From assembly GCA_021732025.1 (NCBI GenBank), contig JAKFVU010000080.1, positions 62,001-126,000 on the forward strand: 64,000 bases of DNA, given 5' to 3'. Each line of letters starts with the position of its first letter. Positions within the stretch are counted from its first letter, which is position 1. Positions 24,375 to 33,353 of the stretch are shown here, in pieces. The notes beneath the pieces were generated by a model that saw nothing but the letters and a program-made list of their open reading frames with translations, did no database searches and was not told the origin of the DNA. The position numbers and the translations under genes are program-made. The DNA is from Candidatus Obscuribacterales bacterium (GTDB lineage Bacteria > Cyanobacteriota > Vampirovibrionia > Obscuribacterales > Obscuribacteraceae).

Positions 24375-25520
24375 ATGACTAGCCAGAAAATTCGCAAAGA
24401 GTCAGTTGAGCAGGCCAGAACCATGGCTTCTAACTTTTACCTTGACCCGGCTCAGTACGACCTCAGCTTAGAACAAATATTCGCCCGGTCATGGCAGTTC
24501 ATCGGCACCACTCAGCAAGTGTTTGGCGTGAGCGACAGTACTGACAGTGAAGCGGCAAACATTCCCAATGGTGCTATGGCACCGTTCACACTATTAGAAG
24601 GCAGCCTGAACGAGCCACTTCTGCTTACTCAAGGCAACGAGCAACTCAATTGTCTATCTAACGTTTGCACTCACCGCGGCAGCATTTTAATAGAAGAGAA
24701 TTGCCAGCACAGTTCTATTCGTTGTCGCTATCATGGTCGCAGATTTGCTATTGATGGAGCCTATCAATCCGCACCTGGATTTGAAGGGGCCGAAGATTTT
24801 CCTGCTGATTCAGACAATTTGCCCCGTGCCGCTCTTGGATCGTGGGGAAATCTTTTATTTGCCGGCATCAAGCCAGCCATTGAGCTTGATCAATTAATTG
24901 GCGAAATGAAAGAACGATTGGCATTTTTACCGCTGCACGAATTCAAATTTGCCCCTGAGTTATCGCGTGATTATTTCGTCAATGCCAATTGGGCCCTTTA
25001 TGTTGAAAATTATCTAGAAGGGCTGCACGTTCCCTTTATTCATCCATCGCTAGTGAGCCTGCTCGACACAAAGGCCTACCACACCGATCTTCATCCCTAC
25101 TGCAATGTGCAAATTGGTGTAGCCTCGAAAGCAGAAGACGCTTTTGACTTGCCACCATCATCTCCTGATCACGGCCAACTCATTGCAGCTTTCTATTATT
25201 GGCTTTTCCCCAATATGATGTTCAACTTCTACCCTTGGGGCCTGTCAGTCAATATCGTTATGCCACAGAGCCACAACACAACCAAGATTCGCTTTCTCAC
25301 GTATGTCTGGCGCGAAGAACGTTTTGGAAACTATTCAACTAAAGACATCAATCAAACTGAAATGGAAGACGAAGCCGTGGTTGAGCTTGTGCAAAAAGGA
25401 ATCAGATCTAGGCTTTACGATACTGGCCGCTACTCACCGACCTGGGAAGCCGGAGTGTTTCAGTTTCATAATCTCATCCGCGACTTTATCGCTAGTCCGG
25501 CCAAGGCGCCACGGCCTTAG
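24375..25520 (+). CDS. Rieske non-heme iron oxygenase, alpha subunit
   Basis: 381 residues from ATG 24375 (AAGG ribosome site upstream). The Rieske 2Fe-2S ligands are Cys98/His100 in NVCTHRGS and Cys117/His120 in RCRYHG. The catalytic domain has VENYLEGLHVPFIHPS, containing the Asp/Glu-bridge and the His iron ligands of ring-hydroxylating oxygenases. Close in layout to choline monooxygenase/phenylpropionate dioxygenase large subunits; substrate not predictable. No ferredoxin or reductase gene is adjacent. Its end overlaps the convergent gene at 25492 by 29 bp. Confidence 0.92.
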   Translation: MTSQKIRKESVEQARTMASNFYLDPAQYDLSLEQIFARSWQFIGTTQQVFGVSDSTDSEAANIPNGAMAPFTLLEGSLNEPLLLTQGNEQLNCLSNVCTHRGSILIEENCQHSSIRCRYHGRRFAIDGAYQSAPGFEGAEDFPADSDNLPRAALGSWGNLLFAGIKPAIELDQLIGEMKERLAFLPLHEFKFAPELSRDYFVNANWALYVENYLEGLHVPFIHPSLVSLLDTKAYHTDLHPYCNVQIGVASKAEDAFDLPPSSPDHGQLIAAFYYWLFPNMMFNFYPWGLSVNIVMPQSHNTTKIRFLTYVWREERFGNYSTKDINQTEMEDEAVVELVQKGIRSRLYDTGRYSPTWEAGVFQFHNLIRDFIASPAKAPRP

Positions 25521-25752
25521 TCTGGCCCGGGATAATCGGCTTAACGTGCTCAAGTATTTCTAAATACGCTGGATGTGCGCATTCATAGGTGACAGTGGCA
25601 GTGCCGACAACTCCACCTGGGCCCTCGGTCGCCCTTAGTTTGAGTATGAGAGTACCATCGGCTGCCATATAGCAGGTGCCAATCGTTTGCATTGCAGCAA
25701 AGTCACTACCGGCAGTGCTCTCTTCATCGGTCATAGAAATTTGATATACCAT
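25492..25752 (-). CDS. Hypothetical small protein, convergent with the Rieske gene
   Basis: 86 residues from ATG 25752. Beta-rich with no signal peptide (MVYQISMTDEEST, GTLILKLRATEGPGGVVGTA, YLEILEHVKPIIPGQ). No family recognised. The 3' ends of this gene and the oxygenase gene overlap by 29 bp on opposite strands. Codon pattern and a compact domain-like sequence support a real gene, but the evidence is modest. Confidence 0.55.
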   Translation of the reverse strand: MVYQISMTDEESTAGSDFAAMQTIGTCYMAADGTLILKLRATEGPGGVVGTATVTYECAHPAYLEILEHVKPIIPGQTKAVAPWPD

Positions 25753-25876
25753 TGATCACAATTGCTTGATTCTATCTCATGCTCAAGCTCTTTAGAACCA
25801 CCCATTGGGCTTTGGGAACCTATAGGCAAATTAGCAGTCTCTAGCTAAGGGCCATCCCCAAAATGTTTAATTAAAA

Positions 25877-27034
25877 ATGGACCGTATCATGGTCAACCGA
25901 CTATCACCAATGACTAACAATAGAAAAAGATCCATTCGAGCCCTTAGTCTAAAACTCACATTAGCCTGCTCTCCTTACCTCTCAACTGGGTTAATCGCTC
26001 CACTGATAGCCGCCGCTGTGTTTGTCACCAGTGAGTTTAAGGCCATGGCCGAACCCGTGCAAACCGTGGGCATTACGGGTAACAGTAAGGGTGAAAGTAA
26101 GAAGGTTGCATTAATGAGTGCAAAAGATAGCGGCAAGACAAAATCTAAAGACAAAACCAATGAGCAAATTCATATTGATTCGGCCGCTAGCAAACCAGGC
26201 AAAACAACCCGTGAAACCGTAGCAATTGATGGTAGAGAAAGGCAATATTTTCAGCACATACCAAGCCGCTACAATAGTGCCAAGCCCACAGCTGTGATGC
26301 TTGTATTTAACGGTTGGGGCAATAAGCGCGGCCAAGGAAATTCTAAAGCTGGGGCTGAAGGAACTGAACAGTTTACAGGTCTAAGCGAAAAAGCTGACAA
26401 AGAAAATTTCATTGTTGTTTACCTCGATGGCTACCAGAAAAATGAGTATTCTTGGAATAACGGCCAATGGTTCTTCAGCAAAGAAAACGACCTAGAATTC
26501 ACGAACAGAGTAATCGAAGTACTGAAGCATAGTTTCAATATAGATAAAGAACGACTCTATCTTGTAGGGTATTCACAAGGGGCAAGTTTTGCCCATCGTT
26601 TTGCCACCACATTTCCTGAAAAAATTGCCGCAGTAGCTTCAGTGGGCGGCTGGATTACAGGCAAAGAGCAGAAGCCGACCTGCAGCCCATATTCATGTAT
26701 TGAAATACACTCGGCTAGTGACCCAACAGTGCCACTCGATGGCCGCTCTTGGTGGCTCAAAATGAAACCACAAGAAGAGCTAAAAAAATTCTACCGCGCA
26801 ATAGATGGAATGGATGCAGAACCGCAACGAATAACAACCAAAGCACCTGATGGCAGTGAAATAAAAACCGAAATATCAAAATGCAAAGCTAATGGCACCG
26901 AATTTCGCTATATCACCATTGATAATATTGGCCACAAATGGTTTGGCGGAAAAGGGGCAGAGTCGGCCGCAATAAACGCCACAGACACTATTTGGGATTT
27001 TCTTAAAGACAAGAAAAAATCAGTAAAAGCTTGA
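25877..27034 (+). CDS. Exported PHB-depolymerase/LpqC-like esterase
   Basis: 385 residues. Long basic leader and a hydrophobic segment (about 35-57) suggest export or membrane anchoring, then a charged Lys/Ser-rich linker. The hydrolase domain starts near residue 110 and has the oxyanion strand VMLVFNGWG, nucleophile Ser233 in VGYSQGAS, Asp282 in SASDPTVPLDGR and His353 in NIGHKWFGG. This is the triad of the LpqC/poly(3-hydroxybutyrate) depolymerase-like alpha/beta hydrolases; substrate could be a polyester or feruloyl-type ester. Paralogous to the gene at 28297. No Shine-Dalgarno before ATG 25877. Confidence 0.88.
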   Translation: MDRIMVNRLSPMTNNRKRSIRALSLKLTLACSPYLSTGLIAPLIAAAVFVTSEFKAMAEPVQTVGITGNSKGESKKVALMSAKDSGKTKSKDKTNEQIHIDSAASKPGKTTRETVAIDGRERQYFQHIPSRYNSAKPTAVMLVFNGWGNKRGQGNSKAGAEGTEQFTGLSEKADKENFIVVYLDGYQKNEYSWNNGQWFFSKENDLEFTNRVIEVLKHSFNIDKERLYLVGYSQGASFAHRFATTFPEKIAAVASVGGWITGKEQKPTCSPYSCIEIHSASDPTVPLDGRSWWLKMKPQEELKKFYRAIDGMDAEPQRITTKAPDGSEIKTEISKCKANGTEFRYITIDNIGHKWFGGKGAESAAINATDTIWDFLKDKKKSVKA

Positions 27035-27035
27035 G

Positions 27036-28307
27036 CTAGGTTGTCTGAAGTCTGCGCAACGCTCCTTGACCGGCTCGCAGCCCGGTGGCGAAGCAGGCAG
27101 TGAGCAAATAACCGCCAGTTGGGGCCTCCCAGTCGATCATTTCGCCGCAGACAAAAATACCAGGCAATGCTTTAAGCATAAGATCTTGATCAAGAGAATC
27201 AAAACATACACCACCGGCGGTACTAATAGCTTCAGCCAATGGCCGCGTAGAGCGCACAGTAATTGGCAATGCCTTTATGTACTTTGCTAACGTCATAGGG
27301 TGAGCAATCTCGTCGCGGCTAAGCAATTCATAAAGTAGCGCACTCTTCAAGCCATCAATTTTCAAACAGCTTTGCAAATGCCGTGACAAAGATTTTGAAC
27401 CTCGTGGGCGCGAAAGCTCGGCCATCACACGCTCTAGGCTATGTGCCGGCAAAAGATCAAGGCTAAAAGTAGCCGAACCATGAACATTGAGATAGTCGCG
27501 CAGGCGTCGAGAGAATGCATAAATGAGGCTGCCTTCCACACCATATTCACTAACTAGTATCTCGCCTTGCTTACTCTCGCTTTCTCCATCCAAATCAGTA
27601 AAGGTAAGGGCCACAGACTTGAGTGGAGAGTTGGGAAACTTCTCGCGCAGATGAGCACTCCAAGCCACATCGAAGCCACAATTAGCACTAAGCCAAGGCG
27701 CCATCTGCACCCCACGCTCTTGCAACCACGGTGCCCATGTACCACTTGAACCCAGCTGTGGCCAACTGGCACCACCAAGGGCCAGAATAATAGTCTCTGC
27801 ATCTAAAGAGAACTCTCCTGTGGCATTGGCCATGCGCAATACAGGCCGACTTTGTTTGGAGTTCTCTCCTGCTCCTTGAAAATTTTCGTCAAAGCCTAGC
27901 CAGCGGTGATTGTGATGAAATTGCACACCCGCGCTGCGCAGCCTATGAACCCAAGCTCGCAAAAGCGGAGCCGCTTTCATTTCGGTGGGGAAAACTCTTC
28001 CAGAGCTACCAACAAAGGTCTCAATACCAAGCTCGTGCACCCATTGTCGCAGTGACTCTGGCGGGAAAGCATCCAGATACCGCTGCAGATGACTCTGCTT
28101 GTCACCATAACGGGCACAGAAGGTGTTAAACGGTTCGCTGTGGGTGATGTTCAGACCGCCGAGACCGGCACGCAGAAATTTGCGCCCCAAGGTTGGCATG
28201 GCCTCATAAACATCAACCTTAACGCCTGCATTGATGAGCACCTCGGCCGCCATCAGGCCAGCCGGTCCGCCACCAATGATTGACACAGACAATTTGTTAG
28301 CTTCCAC
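27036..28307 (-). CDS. FAD-dependent flavoprotein of the HI0933/BaiN family (TIGR03862-like)
   Basis: 423 residues. N-terminal dinucleotide-binding motif IIGGGPAGLMAAEVL and the family-specific LGRKFLRAGLGGLNITHSE; C-terminal GGVCFDSLDQDLMLKALPG and GEMIDWEAPTGGYLLTACFATG, which close the FAD site. Proteins of this group are flavoproteins of unknown or reductive function. The start overlaps the end of the upstream hydrolase gene by 11 bp on the same strand, so the two are one operon. Confidence 0.93.
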   Translation of the reverse strand: MEANKLSVSIIGGGPAGLMAAEVLINAGVKVDVYEAMPTLGRKFLRAGLGGLNITHSEPFNTFCARYGDKQSHLQRYLDAFPPESLRQWVHELGIETFVGSSGRVFPTEMKAAPLLRAWVHRLRSAGVQFHHNHRWLGFDENFQGAGENSKQSRPVLRMANATGEFSLDAETIILALGGASWPQLGSSGTWAPWLQERGVQMAPWLSANCGFDVAWSAHLREKFPNSPLKSVALTFTDLDGESESKQGEILVSEYGVEGSLIYAFSRRLRDYLNVHGSATFSLDLLPAHSLERVMAELSRPRGSKSLSRHLQSCLKIDGLKSALLYELLSRDEIAHPMTLAKYIKALPITVRSTRPLAEAISTAGGVCFDSLDQDLMLKALPGIFVCGEMIDWEAPTGGYLLTACFATGLRAGQGALRRLQTT

Positions 28308-29403
28308 GTCTCTTATTTCGAATGAACTCGATTAGTTCCTTGGTTGCATTCACCGGCGCGTCAGAACCAGGGCTGCCGTGCCAATCGTGACCTTTATAGC
28401 CAGGCAAAGTAATGCTCTTAATCTCAGCACCAGTAGGGGCTTGCCACTCTCTTTCTCGCACAGCAGGTGTAACTTCTTCAGGCACAAAGACTTTCTTCAA
28501 TTCAATGCCGTTGCCTTTAAGATAGCGCTGCATAGTCTTCTCTTCTGAATCCATGTGCAGGCCAAACCATCTTCCGTCAATTGGTGCCACCGTATCTTTC
28601 TCTGACTGTATAGACATGAAATTCATTCCAGCCGGAACGGCTTTCTCTCGACCGGTTGTCCAACCGCTGATATCTACAAGATTTGCTGGTCGATACTTCT
28701 CGGGCAATTCGGCAGCCGCTTTGTGCGCAAAACTAGAGCCCTGCGAATAGCCCGTTAACGTGATGCGCTCTAAATCAACGTTATAGTTCTTGTTCAATTG
28801 ATCAAGCACGCTAGCCGTATAGCCCACATCATCAGTCTTTGAGAAGGGGTACTGGCCATTATTGTACGAGAGATCTTTATTGGGATTGCCACTCATATAA
28901 AGGACAATCATGCCGTTCTTATCAGCCTCTTTACTCAAGCCGGTAAGCTCTTCTAGCCCCGCTGCTCCAGCCTTGGTACCACCGGGTCCCGGCTTATCGC
29001 CCCAGCCGTTAAAGACTACAAGCACTGGCGCTGGCTTTGCTGCATCATAGTTTTCAGGGATGTGCATATAAATATTGCGGGCTGTGCCGTCAACTGAAAC
29101 CGCAATAGGAACAGTGCTACCCTTTTCGACTTTAGCAGGGTCAGGAAACTCGACATTTGTACCCCGCACTTTTTCAACTGCGCTGTTGCGCATCTCTTTC
29201 CAGGTATCAGCGGAAAGATTAGGCGCATCTGAGCCCGCGTCAGAACCCGCGTCTAAACCATTGTCTCGCTCGGAGACAACATCGCGTTTGTGGCTATGTA
29301 CTGGTGAAACTGAATCGCGGGGCATTGGTAAGAGAGACCGTGGGCAACGAATACTGTCGTACAAGTTGTACCCAGAATTGACTGGCCTCAAGCAGGCGAG
29401 CAC
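28297..29403 (-). CDS. PHB-depolymerase/LpqC-like hydrolase, paralogue of 25877-27034
   Basis: 368 residues if started at GTG 29403; ATG 29325 (MPRDSVSPVHS) is an equally possible start and neither has a clean ribosome site. No signal peptide in the N-terminus, unlike its paralogue, but a short acidic repeat DAGSDAGSDA near residue 55. Catalytic parts: VLVVFNGWG, nucleophile in LTGYSQGSS, IQSEKDTVAPIDGR, and HDWHG for His. Shared stretches with 25877 such as NNGQ..FSK..D and the GWTTGRE/GWITGKE block show a duplication. Overlaps the flavoprotein start by 11 bp. Confidence 0.85.
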   Translation of the reverse strand: MLACLRPVNSGYNLYDSIRCPRSLLPMPRDSVSPVHSHKRDVVSERDNGLDAGSDAGSDAPNLSADTWKEMRNSAVEKVRGTNVEFPDPAKVEKGSTVPIAVSVDGTARNIYMHIPENYDAAKPAPVLVVFNGWGDKPGPGGTKAGAAGLEELTGLSKEADKNGMIVLYMSGNPNKDLSYNNGQYPFSKTDDVGYTASVLDQLNKNYNVDLERITLTGYSQGSSFAHKAAAELPEKYRPANLVDISGWTTGREKAVPAGMNFMSIQSEKDTVAPIDGRWFGLHMDSEEKTMQRYLKGNGIELKKVFVPEEVTPAVREREWQAPTGAEIKSITLPGYKGHDWHGSPGSDAPVNATKELIEFIRNKRRGS

Positions 29404-29427
29404 TTTACGGCCCCAAAAAATGAGAGA

Positions 29428-29447
29428 GAGACAGTGTTACCTGTCTC
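29428..29447. promoter_or_regulatory. Inverted repeat upstream of the hydrolase gene
   Basis: GAGACAG and CTGTCTC, 7-bp perfect arms around TGTTAC, 25 bp upstream of the GTG start at 29403. No T-run follows on either strand, so an operator or leader hairpin is more likely than a terminator. The rest of 29448-29757 shows no gene; short frames there have no coding character. Confidence 0.4.
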
Positions 29448-29757
29448 CCCCACTTCCATCCCCCGATGAAACTTTTAAATTTTCAATCGCCCCTGTCTAT
29501 TAGTAGGCTGTAGAGTGTGCCGTGCCAAGCGCCGGGCGATTCACATTGCCATAATGCTGTCGCTAAATAACATTGACGTGACACTCAACTATCAAAACCA
29601 ACGCATCTATATAAGGTTCGTTGAGCAAAGGGCAATCGAAAAATTTGAAAAAAGGCAATTACTGCAATGCAGTTGTTATATTCGCTGCCTATATTGACAT
29701 CACTGAGAGGCGAACACCTCGCAACCCCCCGAACACTTCCTATTGGAGGAATCTCAC

Positions 29758-30996
29758 ATGTCACACGACCAGCCAGATCCGGTAAAGAACGCTGAAACAC
29801 TTTATCACCATGCACTGGCAGGCGGCCCTGAATCCGCTGTTCAGAACATGCGCAATGAATTCGAAGCCTCTAAAGACGACGGCTCATTCAAAACTATTCA
29901 ACAGCACGATGATTATTGGAAGAGCGTCGCCGGAGAACTAGAGCGCACCGGACACCTTCCTAGCATGACTGTGGCATTTGTCAGAGACAATAAAGGTGCA
30001 TTCGATTTAGACGGCAACGGCGTCGTCAGCAAGCACGAAGTACTAGATGTAATCAGCGACTCGCGTCAGAGCCAAGCAAACGGCCAAGGCATGACCTTTG
30101 AAGGAATATTTGCTGACAATCTCAGAAGCACTGTGCCATCACCTAAAGGCAACAAGAGTTTCTACGATCAAGTAGCTCACACAACCAAGGCCTGGGAGTA
30201 TGACAGAGACGCCATCGAAGACGTTGACCTAAACAGATGGGACAGACAAAACAATCGTCAACTCAAACGTGAATTGAAGCACGATATGACAGCTGATGCC
30301 GCTTCACCTCTATACGAAAACAACGGTGCCTTGATGCACACTCTAGATGCATCGCACAAAGAAAACGGCCGCCTCAGCCGCAGTGACTACAAAGCCTTCC
30401 TGCGTGACTACAAAGATCGCGCTGCCAACGGCCAAGAAGACGAAGTCTACAACGAACGCAATGCCCGCTTTGTTTACAGCTTACTGAAAGGCGATCAGCC
30501 CGAGATCAAGAACGGACCATTCAGAGGAATCAACATCGATAAAATCGATCGCAAAGCTGGCTACAGCCCCCAAGATGATTTCACTCCTCACCAAGACGTA
30601 GCTAGGGACGACATATCAGATACTCAGCGCAATTTCGAAGCAGAACAAAGACAAGACGAACTAGATCGCATTGAAAATGCCAAAGTGAAAAAGGCAGATG
30701 TCTGCGATAACGACTTAAAAGTTCGCCTCGACGACATGGCAACACTGAGACCCAATGAGGGTTACAGCCACGTGGCCTGCCGCTTGCTCGGCATCAAAAT
30801 TGACCATAACTACAGCCCTGAAGAAAAACGCGAAATGAATCTTCTAGCTGGTCAATTGAAAAATATCACCACTGGCCATAACACCCACCGTCTCTACGAA
30901 GGCTTCATCATGCCGGTTTCGAATAACATCGAAAAACTGGAAGAGATCAACCCAGCCTTCAAAGCTCGCATGGCTCAGCTGCGCGCTCAAGACTAA
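29758..30996 (+). CDS. EF-hand protein, otherwise unknown
   Basis: 412 residues from ATG 29758, with GGAGG at 29745-29749. No signal peptide. A canonical EF-hand calcium loop is present near residue 86: DLDGNGVVSKHE, with Asp at 1 and 3, Asn at 5 and Glu at 12. A degenerate second loop may be DASHKENGRLSRSDY. The rest is highly charged and helical (ANAxFVYSLLKGDQPE; EAEQRQDELDRIE). Likely a cytosolic or surface calcium-responsive protein; no family known to me. Stand-alone gene. Confidence 0.72.
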   Translation: MSHDQPDPVKNAETLYHHALAGGPESAVQNMRNEFEASKDDGSFKTIQQHDDYWKSVAGELERTGHLPSMTVAFVRDNKGAFDLDGNGVVSKHEVLDVISDSRQSQANGQGMTFEGIFADNLRSTVPSPKGNKSFYDQVAHTTKAWEYDRDAIEDVDLNRWDRQNNRQLKRELKHDMTADAASPLYENNGALMHTLDASHKENGRLSRSDYKAFLRDYKDRAANGQEDEVYNERNARFVYSLLKGDQPEIKNGPFRGINIDKIDRKAGYSPQDDFTPHQDVARDDISDTQRNFEAEQRQDELDRIENAKVKKADVCDNDLKVRLDDMATLRPNEGYSHVACRLLGIKIDHNYSPEEKREMNLLAGQLKNITTGHNTHRLYEGFIMPVSNNIEKLEEINPAFKARMAQLRAQD

Positions 30997-31011
30997 AAAG
31001 CACAACACCAA

Positions 31012-31683
31012 CTACGGTTCTAGTCGATACCCCACCCCCCGGATAGTCCTTACCAAAGGATTATCCGGGTCGGTTTCTATCTTTTGACGCAAACGCAAAA
31101 TTGTGGTGCGCACCGTTTCTATGGACGCATCAGAATCTGTCGGCCACACTTTATTGAGCAAGTCATCGCCTGAAAAAACTCGCTGGGGGTGTCGCATGAA
31201 TAATTCTAATAACGAAAATTCTTTGGGATAGAGTTTTATTTCAGTACCATTGAGGCTAACTACATGTTGCACAGGGTCTAGCTCAAGCTCTCGCACTTTC
31301 AAAGCTTTGTATGTAACCGGTGTAGGGCGACGCAATAACGCGCGCACCCGCGACAAAAGCTCACGTATATCAAACGGCTTAGTAAGATAGTCATCTCCGC
31401 CAGAGTCAAGGCCGGTAATGCGGTCGGGCACACTATTTCGCCCGGTCAGAAACAATACTGGTGTAGCTCCGCCCTTGGCTCGAAACTCTGTGGTCAAGGC
31501 AATACCAGTGGTATCGGGCAGCTGCCAGTCCATGACAATTAAATCGTAGTTGACTGAACCCAAATAAGCGCGAGCATCGGCACCATTGTGCACCATATCA
31601 ACCATATATTTTGCTTCGGTCAAGGCGTCTTTGACTACCTGAGCGATTGATTGATCGTCTTCAACTACCAGAACCTTTGACAA
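31012..31683 (-). CDS. OmpR/PhoB-family response regulator A
   Basis: 223 residues from TTG 31683, chosen because GGGAG lies 9 bases before it and the domain begins right there (SKVLVVEDD); the frame extends 27 codons upstream without domain sequence. Receiver: acidic pair in VEDD, phospho-Asp in LIVMDWQLPDTTG, Lys in YLTKPF. Winged helix: KEFSLLELFMRHPQRVFS and the C-terminal IRGVGYRLEP. DNA-binding transcription factor. Closely similar to the regulator at 32659, including the unusual DWQLP phosphorylation motif and PTDSDA in the winged helix. Confidence 0.93.
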   Translation of the reverse strand: MSKVLVVEDDQSIAQVVKDALTEAKYMVDMVHNGADARAYLGSVNYDLIVMDWQLPDTTGIALTTEFRAKGGATPVLFLTGRNSVPDRITGLDSGGDDYLTKPFDIRELLSRVRALLRRPTPVTYKALKVRELELDPVQHVVSLNGTEIKLYPKEFSLLELFMRHPQRVFSGDDLLNKVWPTDSDASIETVRTTILRLRQKIETDPDNPLVRTIRGVGYRLEP

Positions 31684-31865
31684 GCCAGACACTCCCAAGC
31701 CAATAGACAGATTATAGCGACAGTACAGTTCTAGAACGATTGATTTCTGTAACGTCATTGTCATTTTGCCAAACTACATTCGTCATACGGGCTATCCAGC
31801 AGCAAGCGCTCGCCATCCAAATTAGCAAATAGTCGAAAAACAAATAGACGAGAAGCAAAAGCAAT

Positions 31866-32615
31866 ATGTCAATCAACGAGTATTCAGAAGGCGCCGGGCC
31901 TTCACCGGCAGCAGCGCCGTCAACGGCCTCAATGTCAGCCATTGCAAATTATATAGAAAGTTACGCCGAGGCGAGCAGCACTGTCGCGCCTCTCATCATC
32001 GAGGCCCAAGAACTTTCGCCTCAAGCTCGTCTCGATATGTACATCTCAGTAGCCTCAAGAGCCACTAACTTGCACGTTATGGAAACAGCCTTTGGCATTG
32101 CCTTACGCACTATTCGTGCCATTCAAAATGCCTCTATATCAAGCACCATGCCCACCGCCGCCAAATTGAAGACCTGCGAAACACCAATTCTCAATCTATC
32201 TCTTGAATTTGCCGGTAAAAGTCCCGAATGGCGCGCTCTAATTGTCCACATGATGATAGAAAACGTCGGCACTGGCTCAGGGCACTTAAGTATCAATCGT
32301 GCTAAACAAGTTCTAAAAGATATTGCCAAACGAACACCTTTTATCAGTCTTGTGAGCGAGCTAAAACTGGCGACGGGCTCAAGGCGTATGGCCGCCATCT
32401 ACCTATTGGGTTGGCTCAAACACGAAAAGGCCATTGAACCGTTGGTGGAAGCCTATGAAGTGGCCAATGAGCAGCAACAAAGCGCCATTGTAGAAATGTT
32501 AGAAGAGCACTATAGCCACAAAATGCCGTTCTACCTCAAGTGGCGCTGCACAAATCGACAATCCCCTACCCCGGCTTTGGCAAAGTTGATGCATTTGCTT
32601 GATTTCGAGGCATAG
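31866..32615 (+). CDS. Hypothetical protein with HEAT-like helices
   Basis: 249 residues. An Ala/Pro-rich N-terminus leads to an all-helical body; RRMAAIYLLGWLKHEKAIEP followed by LVEAYE looks like one HEAT/PBS-lyase-type repeat (about residues 177-205). No signal peptide or membrane helix. It lies between the two response regulator genes and starts divergent from regulator A. A role as a scaffold in the same signalling block is possible by position only. Weak ribosome site. Confidence 0.65.
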   Translation: MSINEYSEGAGPSPAAAPSTASMSAIANYIESYAEASSTVAPLIIEAQELSPQARLDMYISVASRATNLHVMETAFGIALRTIRAIQNASISSTMPTAAKLKTCETPILNLSLEFAGKSPEWRALIVHMMIENVGTGSGHLSINRAKQVLKDIAKRTPFISLVSELKLATGSRRMAAIYLLGWLKHEKAIEPLVEAYEVANEQQQSAIVEMLEEHYSHKMPFYLKWRCTNRQSPTPALAKLMHLLDFEA

Positions 32616-32658
32616 TGTTTCTAGCAGAAACCCTACTAACCTAGATCGCCGATAATTC

Positions 32659-33333
32659 ATGACAGCTCATATTCTGGTCGTTGAAGACGATGAAAAAATC
32701 TCCGAGGTTTTACAAGACTGTCTTGTCGCGGCTGGTTACGAAGTAGAAGTTGCTCACAGTGCGGAGGCCGGTAGCGCACTGCTGGCACAGAAGACCTATA
32801 ATTTGCTCATTCTAGACTGGCAACTGCCCAAGGCCACTGGCTTAGATTTATGCAGCGAAGTACGTTCGCGCGGCATCAACACACCAGTTCTTTTTTTAAC
32901 CGGTATGGATTCGGTAGTGAACAAAATGGCCGGCCTCGACAGCGGCGCCGATGACTATTTAACCAAACCCTTTGCCTTGCCAGAAGTATTGGCACGGGTA
33001 CGAGCTTTGCTGCGGCGGCCCCAAGCCTTGCAGTACAAGCCACTATCGGTAGGAAATTTGGAGCTTGATCAAAGAAGCAAAACAGTTAAACTCAACGGCG
33101 AGCCTGTGAAGTTGCATCCCCAAGAATTTACGGTGCTAGAGCTATTGATGAGTAATCCTGGTCGAGTATTCTCGGGCGAAGAATTACTATCACGAGCTTG
33201 GCCAACAGACTCAGACGCTACCAACGAAGCCGTACGCACAGTGATTTTGCGCATTCGCAAAGTAGTGGATATTGATAGCGATAATCCGATAATTACGACC
33301 ATCAAAGGTTTTGGCTATCGGCTAGAGGTTTAG
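32659..33333 (+). CDS. OmpR/PhoB-family response regulator B
   Basis: 224 residues. Receiver: VVEDDEK, phospho-Asp in LLILDWQLPKATG, Lys in YLTKPFALP. Winged helix: PQEFTVLELLMSNPGRVFSG and IKGFGYRLEV at the end. Paralogue of regulator A (31012), sharing the order and wording of motifs. The sensor kinase at 33354 is convergent 20 bp downstream, so pairing with it is likely although not in one operon. Confidence 0.94.
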   Translation: MTAHILVVEDDEKISEVLQDCLVAAGYEVEVAHSAEAGSALLAQKTYNLLILDWQLPKATGLDLCSEVRSRGINTPVLFLTGMDSVVNKMAGLDSGADDYLTKPFALPEVLARVRALLRRPQALQYKPLSVGNLELDQRSKTVKLNGEPVKLHPQEFTVLELLMSNPGRVFSGEELLSRAWPTDSDATNEAVRTVILRIRKVVDIDSDNPIITTIKGFGYRLEV

Positions 33334-33353
33334 TTTTAAACATCGTTTTAGTT

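Noticed and set aside
29515..29697. 60-codon plus frame in the gap before the EF-hand gene
   Set aside because: No ribosome site, odd amino-acid composition, no domain; probably non-coding.
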